Positions 1 through 7,216 are shown, counted from the first letter of the stretch. The stretch is DNA of 11,715 nucleotides from JBOHSA01 sp050732995 (GCA_050732995.1 JBOHSA010000124.1:1-11715), one strand, 5' to 3'. The notes: a model not told the origin generated them from the letters alone. Program-made: numbers and translations.

Positions 1-129
<129 letters not shown>

Positions 130-147
130 ACACGGCGGTGAGGGCAA

Positions 148-453
148 GTGAGCACCAAGAAGCACGCCGTCAAAGTGATGATCGGCGGTGAGGAGTACAC
201 CGTCCGCTCGGACCTGCCTCCCGAGTACACCCGCGACGTGGCGGCCTTTGTCGACCAGGCCCTGAAAAAAGTGCTGAGCCAGGGGCCGCTGGTGGAGACG
301 CACAAAGCGGCCATCCTCGCGGCGCTCGCGATCACTGACGAGCTGTTTCAGGCGCGCAAGGGCGAGCGCGAGGTCGCCGCCCGGATCGCCGCCCTGGCGG
401 ACGATTTCGCCAAAATGTTGCCGCCGGGGAAACGAAAAGCGGTTAGTCTTTAG
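148..453 (+). CDS. zapA: Cell division protein ZapA
   Basis: This 101-residue protein matches the small ZapA family, which binds FtsZ at the midcell ring and promotes bundling of its filaments. The N-terminal beta segment (about residues 6-22, VKVMIGGEEYTVRSD) is the usual ZapA opening, in which the protein resembles a short 'inhibits/extends' type strand followed by a Gly turn. It is followed by a helix with the pattern YTRDVAAFVDQAL and by a long C-terminal helix (about 50-92) that in the family forms a coiled-coil dimer or tetramer. The start is GTG at 148, with a purine-rich GGTGAGG about five bases upstream. It is the first gene of the plus-strand string and lies 74 bases ahead of the likely rny start. 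In several phyla zapA follows pheT, which would be upstream of this window. The C-terminal tail is basic and unremarkable. The family call is fairly sure, though ZapA proteins are short and divergent. Confidence 0.85.
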   Translation: MSTKKHAVKVMIGGEEYTVRSDLPPEYTRDVAAFVDQALKKVLSQGPLVETHKAAILAALAITDELFQARKGEREVAARIAALADDFAKMLPPGKRKAVSL

Positions 454-464
454 TCGGTAGTCCT
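444..464 (+). repeat. Short heptamer repeat, TAGTC with 7-base period
   Basis: Three copies of TAGTC occur at exact 7-base spacing (444-448, 451-455, 458-462), as TAGTCTT, TAGTCGG and TAGTCCT. The middle copy supplies the TAG stop codon of zapA (451-453). Local base composition is less GC-rich than the neighbouring genes. The array is short and could be chance, but the ispA-dxs gap holds another heptamer array, which makes a shared class of short tandem repeats plausible. Confidence 0.4.
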
Positions 465-484
465 GGGTTCGGTCAAATAATGAG

Positions 485-510
485 CATTCCGTCCCCGCAA
501 GGGCGGAATG
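485..510 (+). promoter_or_regulatory. Hairpin in the rny leader
   Basis: CATTCCGTCC (485-494) pairs with GGGCGGAATG (501-510) around the six-base loop CCGCAA, giving a 10-bp stem with one G-U pair. No U tract follows, so it is not a classical terminator. It ends four bases before the GGAG of the preferred rny Shine-Dalgarno site and could therefore modulate rny translation or act as an RNA-processing site between zapA and rny. Function is inferred only from position and structure. Confidence 0.5.
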
Positions 511-527
511 AGTCGGAGATAGATCTG

Positions 528-2042
528 ATGGCTGACTGGCTCGAGCGGATAGCGGCCGTTCTGGGCGGCGGCATCGCCGCGGGAGCGGCCTTTTACATCC
601 TGGGGCGGCGCGTCCAGCGCCGGGTGGCGGAGGCGGCCGCGCGGGCGGCCGCGGAGCAGAGCGGCCGGCTGCTCGAGGAGACCCGGCAGCGGGTGACGCT
701 CGAGGCGCGCGAGGAGCTGGTGCGGGCGCGCGAGACGCTCGAGCGCGACACCGAGCGGCGCCGCGTCGAGCTCGAGAAGCGCGCGACCGCCGTGGAACGC
801 AAGCTGGCAACCCTGGAGGACCGCGAGCGCGACCTCCAGCGCCGCGAGCAGGTGCTGCGCGACCGGGACCGCGCGCTGGCCGGACGGGAGCAGGAGGCCC
901 GCGGCCGGCTCGAGCAGCTGGCGGGGCTCAGCGCGCACGAAGCCAAGCAGGAGCTGATCCGCCACCTCGAGGATGAAGCGCGCAGCGACGCGGCGGCGCG
1001 GCTGCGGGACATCAAAGAAGAAGCGAAGAAGACCGCCGAGCGCGAGGCGCGTCACATCGTGGCGCTCGCCATCCAGCGCATCGCGGCGGAGCAGACGGCG
1101 GAATCCACCGTCTCGGCCGTGGCCCTCCCCAATGACGAGATGAAGGGGCGGATCATCGGCCGCGAGGGCCGCAACATTCGCGCATTCGAGGCCGCCACCG
1201 GCGTGGACGTCATCATCGACGACACCCCCGACACCGTGGTCGTGAGCTGCTTCGACCCCGTGCGGCGCGAGGTGGGCCGGCTCGCCCTCGAGCGCCTGAT
1301 CGCCGACGGCCGGATCCACCCCGGCCGCATCGAAGAGGTGGTGCATCGGGCCCAGGCGGAGGTCGACGCGGGCATCGTCGAGGCGGGCGAGCAGGCCGCC
1401 TACGAAACGGGCATCCACGGCCTGCATCAGGAGCTGATCCGGCTCGTGGGCCGGATGAAGTACCGCACCTCCTACGGGCAGAACATGCTGCAGCATTCCA
1501 AGGAAGTCGCCTGGCTGGCCGGCATCATGGCGGCCGAGCTCAAGCTGGACGTCGCGCTCGCCAAACGCGGCGCCCTGCTGCACGACATCGGCAAGGTGCT
1601 CACCCACGAGCACGACGGCACGCACGTGCAGCTCGGCGTCGAGGTGGCGACGAAACACGGCGAGCACCCGGTCGTGATCAACTGCATCGCCGCGCACCAC
1701 GACGACGTCGCGCACGCGTCCCCGATCAGCGTGATCGTGCAGGCGGCGGACACCGTCTCCGGCTCGCGGCCCGGCGCGCGCCGGGAGGCGTTCGAGACCT
1801 ACGTGAAGCGCCTGACCCAACTCGAGCAGCTGGCGGGCGAGTTCCCGGGCGTGGAGAAGGTCTACGCCATCCAGGCGGGACGGGAGGTGCGGGTGGTGGT
1901 GACCCCCAATGCGGTCGACGACGCCCAAGCCGGCGCGCTCTCCGACCGCATCGCGCGCAAGATCGAGGGCGAGCTGCAGTACCCCGGCCAGATCAAAGTG
2001 GTGGTGATCCGCGAAACGCGGGCGGTAGACGTTGCCCGCTAG
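528..2042 (+). CDS. rny: Ribonuclease Y
   Basis: RNase Y is a membrane-anchored endoribonuclease that starts mRNA decay in many bacteria lacking RNase E. From ATG 528 the protein has 504 residues. It has one N-terminal membrane segment (about 7-26), then a long charged Arg/Glu-rich coiled coil (about 28-190), a KH domain (about 203-270, with GREG at 211-214 in the GXXG loop), and an HD phosphohydrolase domain (about 320-415). Metal-site residues appear as H323, H352-D353 and D408, and the C-terminal region is the family's usual one. An in-frame ATG at 480 would add 16 residues, but it has no ribosome site and would translate the leader hairpin. ATG 528 has GGAG ten bases upstream and puts the membrane segment at the very N-terminus, as in the family. 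The 3' end overlaps folD by 11 bases. All key residues are present and length is close to the family norm of about 520. Confidence 0.96.
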   Translation: MADWLERIAAVLGGGIAAGAAFYILGRRVQRRVAEAAARAAAEQSGRLLEETRQRVTLEAREELVRARETLERDTERRRVELEKRATAVERKLATLEDRERDLQRREQVLRDRDRALAGREQEARGRLEQLAGLSAHEAKQELIRHLEDEARSDAAARLRDIKEEAKKTAEREARHIVALAIQRIAAEQTAESTVSAVALPNDEMKGRIIGREGRNIRAFEAATGVDVIIDDTPDTVVVSCFDPVRREVGRLALERLIADGRIHPGRIEEVVHRAQAEVDAGIVEAGEQAAYETGIHGLHQELIRLVGRMKYRTSYGQNMLQHSKEVAWLAGIMAAELKLDVALAKRGALLHDIGKVLTHEHDGTHVQLGVEVATKHGEHPVVINCIAAHHDDVAHASPISVIVQAADTVSGSRPGARREAFETYVKRLTQLEQLAGEFPGVEKVYAIQAGREVRVVVTPNAVDDAQAGALSDRIARKIEGELQYPGQIKVVVIRETRAVDVAR

Positions 2043-2919
2043 GCTCATCGACGGCACGACCATCGGCAAACAGATGCGGGCCGAGCTGACGGGCGAGATC
2101 GCCGCGCTCAACGCGCGGGGCGTCACTCCCGGCCTGGCCGTGGTGTTGGTGGGCGACAACCCCGCCTCCCATGTCTACGTGCGGATGAAAGGCAAGGCCT
2201 GCGACGAAGCGGGCTTGTACCACGAGACCATCCGCCTGCCCAAGGACACCACCGAGGCCGAGCTGCTGGCCCTCATCGAGCGGCTGAACGTGGACCACAA
2301 GATCCACGGCATCCTCGTCCAGCTGCCGCTGCCGCCGCAGATCACCAGCGGGCGCGTGCTGCACCGCGTGGACCCCGCCAAGGACGTCGACGGCTTCCAT
2401 CCGGAAAACGTCGGCAAGGTGTCGGTCGGCGACCCCACCGGGTTCCGTCCGGCCACGCCCTACGGCGTGCAACAGCTGCTGGTCCGCACCCAGGTGGAGA
2501 CGACCGGCCGGCACGCGGTGGTGGTGGGCCGCTCCAACATCGTCGGCCGCCCGATGGCCGCCCTGCTGCTCCAGGACGCGCCGGGCGGCAATGCCACCGT
2601 CACCGTCTGCCATTCGCGGACCCGCAATATCGGACAGGTGACCCGTCAGGCCGATATTCTCATCGTCGCGATCGGCAAGCCGGAGTTCGTCACGGGCGCC
2701 ATGATCCAGCCGGGCGCCGTGGTCATCGACGTGGGAGTGAACCGGGTCGAGGACCCCGCGCTCAAGCAAGGGTACCGGCTGGTCGGCGACGTGCAGTTCG
2801 AGGAGGCGAAGCAGGTCGCCTCGGCCATTACCCCGGTGCCGGGGGGCGTGGGCCCGATGACGATCACGATGCTGCTCTACAACACCGTCCAGGCCGCGCG
2901 ACAGTGGGCCCCGGCCTAG
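2032..2919 (+). CDS. folD: Bifunctional methylenetetrahydrofolate dehydrogenase / methenyltetrahydrofolate cyclohydrolase
   Basis: FolD interconverts 5,10-methylene-, 5,10-methenyl- and 10-formyl-tetrahydrofolate in the cytoplasm, yielding NADPH and feeding purine and formyl-Met synthesis. The 295-residue protein is of normal length. Visible family marks are YVRMK at 49-53 with the catalytic lysine K53, VQLPLP at 96-101, the substrate-site stretch KDVDGFHPENVG at 117-128, the Rossmann-fold loop GRSNIVGRP at 166-174, and the C-terminal signature PGGVGPMT at 270-277. The start is TTG 2032 inside the end of rny. It gives an N-terminus (MPARLIDG) that aligns with the usual FolD opening, and there is no strong ribosome site, so coupling to rny translation is likely. 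The stop codon overlaps the start of xseA by 16 bases. Confidence 0.96.
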   Translation: MPARLIDGTTIGKQMRAELTGEIAALNARGVTPGLAVVLVGDNPASHVYVRMKGKACDEAGLYHETIRLPKDTTEAELLALIERLNVDHKIHGILVQLPLPPQITSGRVLHRVDPAKDVDGFHPENVGKVSVGDPTGFRPATPYGVQQLLVRTQVETTGRHAVVVGRSNIVGRPMAALLLQDAPGGNATVTVCHSRTRNIGQVTRQADILIVAIGKPEFVTGAMIQPGAVVIDVGVNRVEDPALKQGYRLVGDVQFEEAKQVASAITPVPGGVGPMTITMLLYNTVQAARQWAPA

Positions 2920-4064
2920 ACCTGTTCGCCGGCGTCTCCGCCGAGGGGGCGTTCACGGTCAGCGAGGTCACCCGCCGGGCGCGCGCGGTGATCGAGGGGA
3001 GCCTGCCCCCGGTCTGGGTCCGGGGCGAAGTGACCGGCTTCAAGGCCTACGCGAGCGGGCATTGGTATTTCACCCTGCGGGACGCGGCCGCCCAGCTGCG
3101 GTGCGTCATGTGGGCGCGCGACAACCGCCGCCTCCCCGCCGCGCCCGCTGACGGGCTCCAGGTCTTCGTTTTCGGGCGGCCGACGGTGTGGGAGGAGCGC
3201 GGCGAGTTCCGGCTCGGCGTGGTCGAGCTGCTCTCGACCGAGGCCGGCGGCTTGTGGCAGATCGCCTTCGAACAGGCCAAGGCGGCGCTCGCGCGGGACG
3301 GTTTGCTCGATCCGGCGCGCAAGCGGCGGCTCCCGGCGTTCCCGGAGTGCATCGCCGTGGTGACCAGCCCGGACGGGGCCGCGGTGCGCGACATCGTCGC
3401 CGTGATCCGCCGCCGCTGGCCCGTCGCCGAGCTCGTGGTCGTCCCCACGCGCGTGCAGGGCGACGGGGCCGAGCGGGAGATCTGTCGGGCGCTCGCGCTG
3501 CTCGCCCGCCTGCCCCGCGTGGACGTGGCGATCGTGGGCCGGGGCGGCGGCTCGAAGGAAGACCTCTGGTGCTTCAACAGCGAGCGCGTGGCGCGCGCCG
3601 TCGCCGCCGCGCCCGTCCCCGTGATCTCCGCCGTCGGGCACGAAACCGACGTGACCCTGTGCGACCTGGTGGCCGATTGGCGGGCGGCGACGCCCTCCGC
3701 CGCGGCCGAGGCCGCCACGCCGGACCGCGCGGACGTGCTCGGCCACCTGGCGCAGCTCTCGCAGCGCCTCGCCCGCGACCTGCGCGCCCGCGCCGCGCGG
3801 GTGGTGGAACGATTCGACCGCACCTCCGATCGCCTCGTCCGCAACATGGAAACGTGCCTGGAACGCTCCGGCACCCGGCTCGCGGCGCACGGCGCCAGCT
3901 TGGACGCGCTCTCTCCCCTCAAGGTGCTCGCGCGCGGCTACGCCGTCGCGCGCGACGCCGAGGGACGCGTGCTGCGGCGCGTGGCCCAGTTCGTCCCCGG
4001 CGCGGGCTTTCGCCTGCGGGTCACCGACGGCGACGTCGCCGCCCGCGTCGCGGAGACCGGATGA
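2904..4064 (+). CDS. xseA: Exodeoxyribonuclease VII large subunit
   Basis: XseA is the catalytic subunit of exonuclease VII, which degrades single-stranded DNA from either end and works in mismatch and recombination repair. The protein has 386 residues. It has an N-terminal OB-fold (about 17-110), then a catalytic domain with CIAVVTSPDGAAVRDI at 149-164, GRGGGSKEDLWCFN at 212-225 and ISAVGHETDVTLCDLVADWR from 241, ending in TPSAAAE at 263-269. A shortened coiled-coil region follows (about 275-332), then the C-terminal SPLKVLARGYAV segment at 337-348. It is shorter than the roughly 450 residues of the E. coli protein, mainly in the coiled coil that carries XseB subunits. The start is GTG 2904, overlapping folD by 16 bases and implying coupling. 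The end overlaps xseB by ATGA. Confidence 0.95.
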   Translation: MGPGLDLFAGVSAEGAFTVSEVTRRARAVIEGSLPPVWVRGEVTGFKAYASGHWYFTLRDAAAQLRCVMWARDNRRLPAAPADGLQVFVFGRPTVWEERGEFRLGVVELLSTEAGGLWQIAFEQAKAALARDGLLDPARKRRLPAFPECIAVVTSPDGAAVRDIVAVIRRRWPVAELVVVPTRVQGDGAEREICRALALLARLPRVDVAIVGRGGGSKEDLWCFNSERVARAVAAAPVPVISAVGHETDVTLCDLVADWRAATPSAAAEAATPDRADVLGHLAQLSQRLARDLRARAARVVERFDRTSDRLVRNMETCLERSGTRLAAHGASLDALSPLKVLARGYAVARDAEGRVLRRVAQFVPGAGFRLRVTDGDVAARVAETG

Positions 4065-4312
4065 GCGGCCGTCCGCCGTCATTCACCGAGCAGCTGGAGC
4101 GGCTCGAGGAGATCGTCCGCCGGCTGGAGGTCCAGGAGCTGGACCTGGACGAGGCGCTCCGGCTGTTCGAGGAAGGCATCGAGCGGCTGCGCGAGGCGCG
4201 CGATCGGCTGGCGGCGGCCGACGCCCGGGTCAAACAGGTGCTCGCCGATCAGCCCGGCACCCTTCGCTTCGAGGACCTCGACGCGTCCCCCCCTCTCTCC
4301 CCCCCGGACTAG
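4061..4312 (+). CDS. xseB: Exodeoxyribonuclease VII small subunit
   Basis: XseB is a small helical protein, several copies of which bind the coiled coil of XseA and control its nuclease activity. The 83-residue product begins SFTEQLERLEEIVRRLE and continues with ELDLDEALRLFEEGIERL, the family pattern of two amphipathic helices. The ATG at 4061 overlaps the xseA stop (ATGA), with GGAG five bases before it. The last ten residues (DASPPLSPPD) form a Pro/Ser tail encoded by two C7 tracts (4287-4293 and 4299-4305). These tracts are candidate slippage sites, because a +1 shift there would carry the reading frame into ispA without meeting a stop. Confidence 0.93.
   Translation: MSGRPPSFTEQLERLEEIVRRLEVQELDLDEALRLFEEGIERLREARDRLAAADARVKQVLADQPGTLRFEDLDASPPLSPPD
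4287..4305 (+). repeat. Paired C7 homopolymer tracts at the end of xseB
   Basis: Two runs of seven C (4287-4293 and 4299-4305) are separated by TCTCT. They encode the Pro/Ser tail of XseB and lie 15 bases before the CTG from which the ispA frame becomes recognisable. Loss of one C, or a +1 ribosomal slip, would fuse xseB to ispA in frame. They are also places where sequencing or assembly indels are likely. Confidence 0.6.
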
Positions 4313-4319
4313 CACGGTC

Positions 4320-5219
4320 CTGGAGGCCTACCTCGCCGATGTCCGGCGCAAGGTCGACACGGTACTCGAGCAGTGGAGCGCCGCGGCGGCCGGGTTCTGG
4401 CCCGCGCCCGTGCCCGCCGCGGTGCGCTACTGCCTGCTCGGTCCGGGTAAGCGCCTCCGGCCCACGCTCGTGCTCGCGGCGTACGACGCCGTGGGCGGCG
4501 ACGGGGGCGCGCCGGGGGTGCTCCAGCTCGCGGCCGCCGTGGAGGTGGTGCACGCCTACTCGCTGGTGCACGACGATCTGCCCTGCATGGACGACGACGA
4601 TCTCCGCCGCGGGCGCCCCACGACCCACCGGGCGTTCGATGTGCCGACGGCGACCTCCGCGGGCTTTCACATGGTCGAGCTCGCCGCCCGGGTGCTGGCC
4701 CGGGGCCTGGCGGCGCTCGACCTCGACGCTCCGCGACGCCGTACGATCGCGCTCGAGCTGTTCCGGGCCGCCGGCGGGGGCGGCATGATCGGGGGCCAGG
4801 CGCTCGATCTCGAGGCGGAGGGACAGCGTCTGCCGCTCGCCCGGCTCGAGGAAGTCCACCGGCGCAAGACGGGGGCGCTCATCGCCGCGTCGTGCGTGAT
4901 CGGCGGGCTCGCGGCGGGGGACGGCGTGCCGCCGGCGCGGATCGGCGCGTTGCGGGAATACGGGGGGACGATCGGGCTCGCGTTCCAGATCGCCGACGAC
5001 GTGCTGGACGCCACCGCCACGTCCGATCAGCTCGGCAAGACGCCGGGCCGCGACGCGGCGCTTGCCAAGTCGACGTTCGTGACCCTGCTGGGCGTCGGGG
5101 CGGCGCGGGCCGAGGCCGAGCGGCTGGCCGCCCGGGCCGTGGACCGGCTGCGGGAGGCGGGGTTAGTTTCCCCTACGCTGATGGAGCTGGCGCATTACAT
5201 TGTGACGAGGCCCAACTGA
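4320..5219 (+). CDS. ispA: Polyprenyl (farnesyl/geranylgeranyl) diphosphate synthase, probable CTG start
   Basis: This enzyme condenses isopentenyl diphosphate with allylic diphosphates to make farnesyl or longer prenyl diphosphates for quinones, undecaprenyl carrier and carotenoids. From CTG 4320 it has 299 residues, the length of E. coli IspA. Motifs are GPGKRLRP at 41-48, the first Asp-rich motif DDLPCMD at 85-91 with Tyr five residues ahead as in bacterial FPP synthases, RRKTGAL at 181-187, the second Asp-rich motif within FQIADDVLD at 222-230, and KTPGRDAALAKST at 240-252. The first conventional start, GTG 4410, would delete residues 1-30, where EAYLADVRRKVDTVLEQW resembles the normal first helix. 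No ATG, GTG or TTG occurs in this frame between the xseA stop and 4410. The usual GD(A/S)L after the first motif reads GFHM at 115-118, which is unusual. Product chain length cannot be fixed from sequence. Confidence 0.9.
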   Translation: MEAYLADVRRKVDTVLEQWSAAAAGFWPAPVPAAVRYCLLGPGKRLRPTLVLAAYDAVGGDGGAPGVLQLAAAVEVVHAYSLVHDDLPCMDDDDLRRGRPTTHRAFDVPTATSAGFHMVELAARVLARGLAALDLDAPRRRTIALELFRAAGGGGMIGGQALDLEAEGQRLPLARLEEVHRRKTGALIAASCVIGGLAAGDGVPPARIGALREYGGTIGLAFQIADDVLDATATSDQLGKTPGRDAALAKSTFVTLLGVGAARAEAERLAARAVDRLREAGLVSPTLMELAHYIVTRPN

Positions 5220-5297
5220 AACGCGGAAGGTGGAACGCGGAACGCGGCACAGAGGGAGGACAGCCTGTTCCGCGTTCCGACTTCCGCGTTCCGCGTT
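5220..5297. repeat. Inverted heptamer repeat arrays between ispA and dxs
   Basis: Four consecutive 7-mers AACGCGG, AAGGTGG, AACGCGG, AACGCGG (5220-5247) are followed, after a 22-base spacer, by four inverted 7-mers CCGCGTT, CCGACTT, CCGCGTT, CCGCGTT (5270-5297). The two arrays can fold into an imperfect 28-bp stem in which the outer and inner heptamers pair perfectly and the two middle ones carry two mismatches each. The array starts directly after the ispA stop and ends 11 bases before the dxs ATG. It resembles dispersed short tandem repeat elements; as an mRNA structure it could stabilise or attenuate the operon transcript. No T tract follows. Confidence 0.75.
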
Positions 5298-5308
5298 AGC
5301 GAGGTTCG

Positions 5309-7216
5309 ATGGCGCTTCTCGAGTCCATTCGCGGTCCCGAAGACGTCCGACGCCTGACGCGCGCCCAGCTCCAGCCGCTCGCCGACGAGGTGCGCCAGCG
5401 CCTGATCGACGTCGTGTCCCAGACGGGCGGGCATATCGGCGCGGGCCTCGGCGTGGTCGAGCTGACGGTGGCGCTGTGCCACTGCTTCGAGTCGCCACGC
5501 GACAAGATCGTGTGGGACGTGGGCCATCAAGGCTACCCCTGGAAGATCCTCACGGGCCGCAACGACCGGCTCCCATCGCTGCGCCAGGTGGGCGGGTTGA
5601 GCGGCTTCCTGCGCCGGACCGAGAGCCCGCACGACCAGTTCGGCGCGGGCCATGCGGGGACCGGGATGTCGGCCGCGTTCGGCATGGCCACCGCGCGGGA
5701 TCTGCGGGGTGAGGACTTCAAGGTCGTCGCCGTCGTGGGCGACGGGGCGCTGACCTGCGGCCTCCCCTACGAGGCGATGAACAACGCCGGGCACTCGGGC
5801 CGCGACATCATCATGGTCGTGAACGACAACGGCATGTCGATCGCCCCGAACGTCGGGGCCATCAACAAGTACCTCGGGTCGATCATCGCCGCGCCCATCA
5901 CGGTACGGATCCGCGAGCGCGTCAAGGCCATCATCGAAAAGGCCTCGCACATCGTCGGCGGGCCCAAGCTCGTCGAGTTCGCCAAAAACATCGAGGAGAG
6001 CATCAAGAACCTCTGGTCGCCCGGCATGCTGTTTGAGGAGCTGGGATTCCGCTACTTCGGGCCGCTCGACGGCCACAACATCGACCAGATGGTCCAGGCG
6101 TTCGAGATCGTGAAGACCCTCAAGGGCCCCCGGGTGGTGCACGTGATCACCGAGAAGGGCAAGGGGTTCCCGCTCCCGGAGCCGGATCTCGAGAAGTACC
6201 ACGCGCGCGCGCCCTACGACCCGGTGACGGGGAAATTGAGACCTGTGAACCCCGGCCCGCCGCAGTGGACCAAGGTCTTCGGCGAGGCCCTGACCCAGCT
6301 GGCGGCCGAGTATCCGGAGATCGTCGCGATCACCGCCGCGATGCCCTCGGGCACGGGCACGAACATTTTTCAGAAGAAGTGGCCGCAGCGCTTCTTCGAC
6401 GTGGGGATCGCCGAAGCGCACGCCACGACCTTCGCCGCCGGGCTGGCCACGCAGGGCGTGCGCCCCGTCGTCGCGATCTACTCGACGTTCCTGCAGCGCG
6501 CCTACGACAGCATCATCCACGACGTGGCGATCCAGCAGCTGCCCGTGATCTTCTGTATGGACCGCGCAGGCATGGTGGGCGAAGACGGCCAGACGCACAT
6601 GGGGTTGTACGACATCGCGTACATGCTGGCCGTGCCGCACATGACGGTCACGGCGCCGAAGGACGGCGCGGAGCTCATTGGGCTGCTGCGCTGCGCCCTG
6701 CGGCACACCGACGGGCCGTTCGCGCTGCGCTACCCGCGGGACAAAGCGCCGGCCGAGGCGCCGCCCGCGGCCGAAGTCGCGCCCATCCCCTACGGGACGT
6801 GGGAAGTGCTGCGCGTGGGCAAGGACAAGCACTGCGCCCTGCTGGCCGTGGGGGTGATGTGCGGGCCTGCGCTCGACGCCGCCACGGCCCTCGCCGCCGA
6901 CGGGCTCGACGTCACGGTGGTCAACTGCCGGTTCCTGAAGCCGATGGACCGGGCGCTGCTCGACGCGTTGGTGCGGGACCACCACCTGCTCGTGAGCGTC
7001 GAGGACGCCGTCGTCCGCAACGGCTTCGGCGCGAGCCTCGCGGCCGTGGCGCAGACGACCGCGCCCCACGTGCGCGTCGTGGCCCTCGGCGTGCCGGATC
7101 GCACCTACGAGCACGCGCCCCGCGCCAAGCAGCTCGCGGAGGTCGGCCTCACCGGCGCGGGGATCGCCGCCCGCATCCGCGCGCTCGCCGCCGAGGAGTC
7201 GCTCTCGACCCCATGA
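5309..7216 (+). CDS. dxs: 1-deoxy-D-xylulose-5-phosphate synthase
   Basis: Dxs is a thiamine-diphosphate enzyme that joins pyruvate and glyceraldehyde 3-phosphate, the first and flux-controlling step of the MEP route to isoprenoids. The 635-residue protein has normal length and the three-domain order. The N-terminal ThDP domain has GGHIGAGLGVVELT at 40-53 (H42), VGHQGYPWKILTG at 71-83, and the ThDP/Mg motif GDG at 145-147 through NDN at 172-174. The central domain has FFDVGIAEAHATTFAAGLA at 362-380 with catalytic Glu369, then YSTFLQRAYD at 391-400 and DRAGMVGEDGQTH at 418-430. A transketolase C-terminal domain follows (about 505-630). Several usual strings are altered: GHSSTS reads GHAGTG (114-119) and AEQHA reads AEAHA. 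The start ATG 5309 follows GAGG by only four bases. Its neighbour ispA uses the pathway's C5 products. The stop overlaps nadK by ATGA. Confidence 0.96.
   Translation: MALLESIRGPEDVRRLTRAQLQPLADEVRQRLIDVVSQTGGHIGAGLGVVELTVALCHCFESPRDKIVWDVGHQGYPWKILTGRNDRLPSLRQVGGLSGFLRRTESPHDQFGAGHAGTGMSAAFGMATARDLRGEDFKVVAVVGDGALTCGLPYEAMNNAGHSGRDIIMVVNDNGMSIAPNVGAINKYLGSIIAAPITVRIRERVKAIIEKASHIVGGPKLVEFAKNIEESIKNLWSPGMLFEELGFRYFGPLDGHNIDQMVQAFEIVKTLKGPRVVHVITEKGKGFPLPEPDLEKYHARAPYDPVTGKLRPVNPGPPQWTKVFGEALTQLAAEYPEIVAITAAMPSGTGTNIFQKKWPQRFFDVGIAEAHATTFAAGLATQGVRPVVAIYSTFLQRAYDSIIHDVAIQQLPVIFCMDRAGMVGEDGQTHMGLYDIAYMLAVPHMTVTAPKDGAELIGLLRCALRHTDGPFALRYPRDKAPAEAPPAAEVAPIPYGTWEVLRVGKDKHCALLAVGVMCGPALDAATALAADGLDVTVVNCRFLKPMDRALLDALVRDHHLLVSVEDAVVRNGFGASLAAVAQTTAPHVRVVALGVPDRTYEHAPRAKQLAEVGLTGAGIAARIRALAAEESLSTP

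Noticed and set aside
480..527. ATG 480 as the start of rny
   Set aside because: It lacks a ribosome site, would place a hairpin inside the coding region and would add 16 polar residues before the membrane anchor. ATG 528 has GGAG at good spacing.
450..2159. A 569-codon open frame on the minus strand opposite rny
   Set aside because: It is antisense to a protein with complete RNase Y motifs. It is rich in His, Asp, Arg and Leu as expected of the reverse frame of high-GC genes, and matches no family I recognise.
5195..7114. A 639-codon open frame on the minus strand opposite dxs
   Set aside because: Same shadow composition. The plus strand here encodes a complete Dxs with all catalytic motifs.
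6265..7212. Long N-terminal extension of the nadK frame into dxs
   Set aside because: The extension is Arg/Ala/Gly-rich noise in an alternative frame of dxs. NadK has a proper ATG at 7213 that overlaps the dxs stop.
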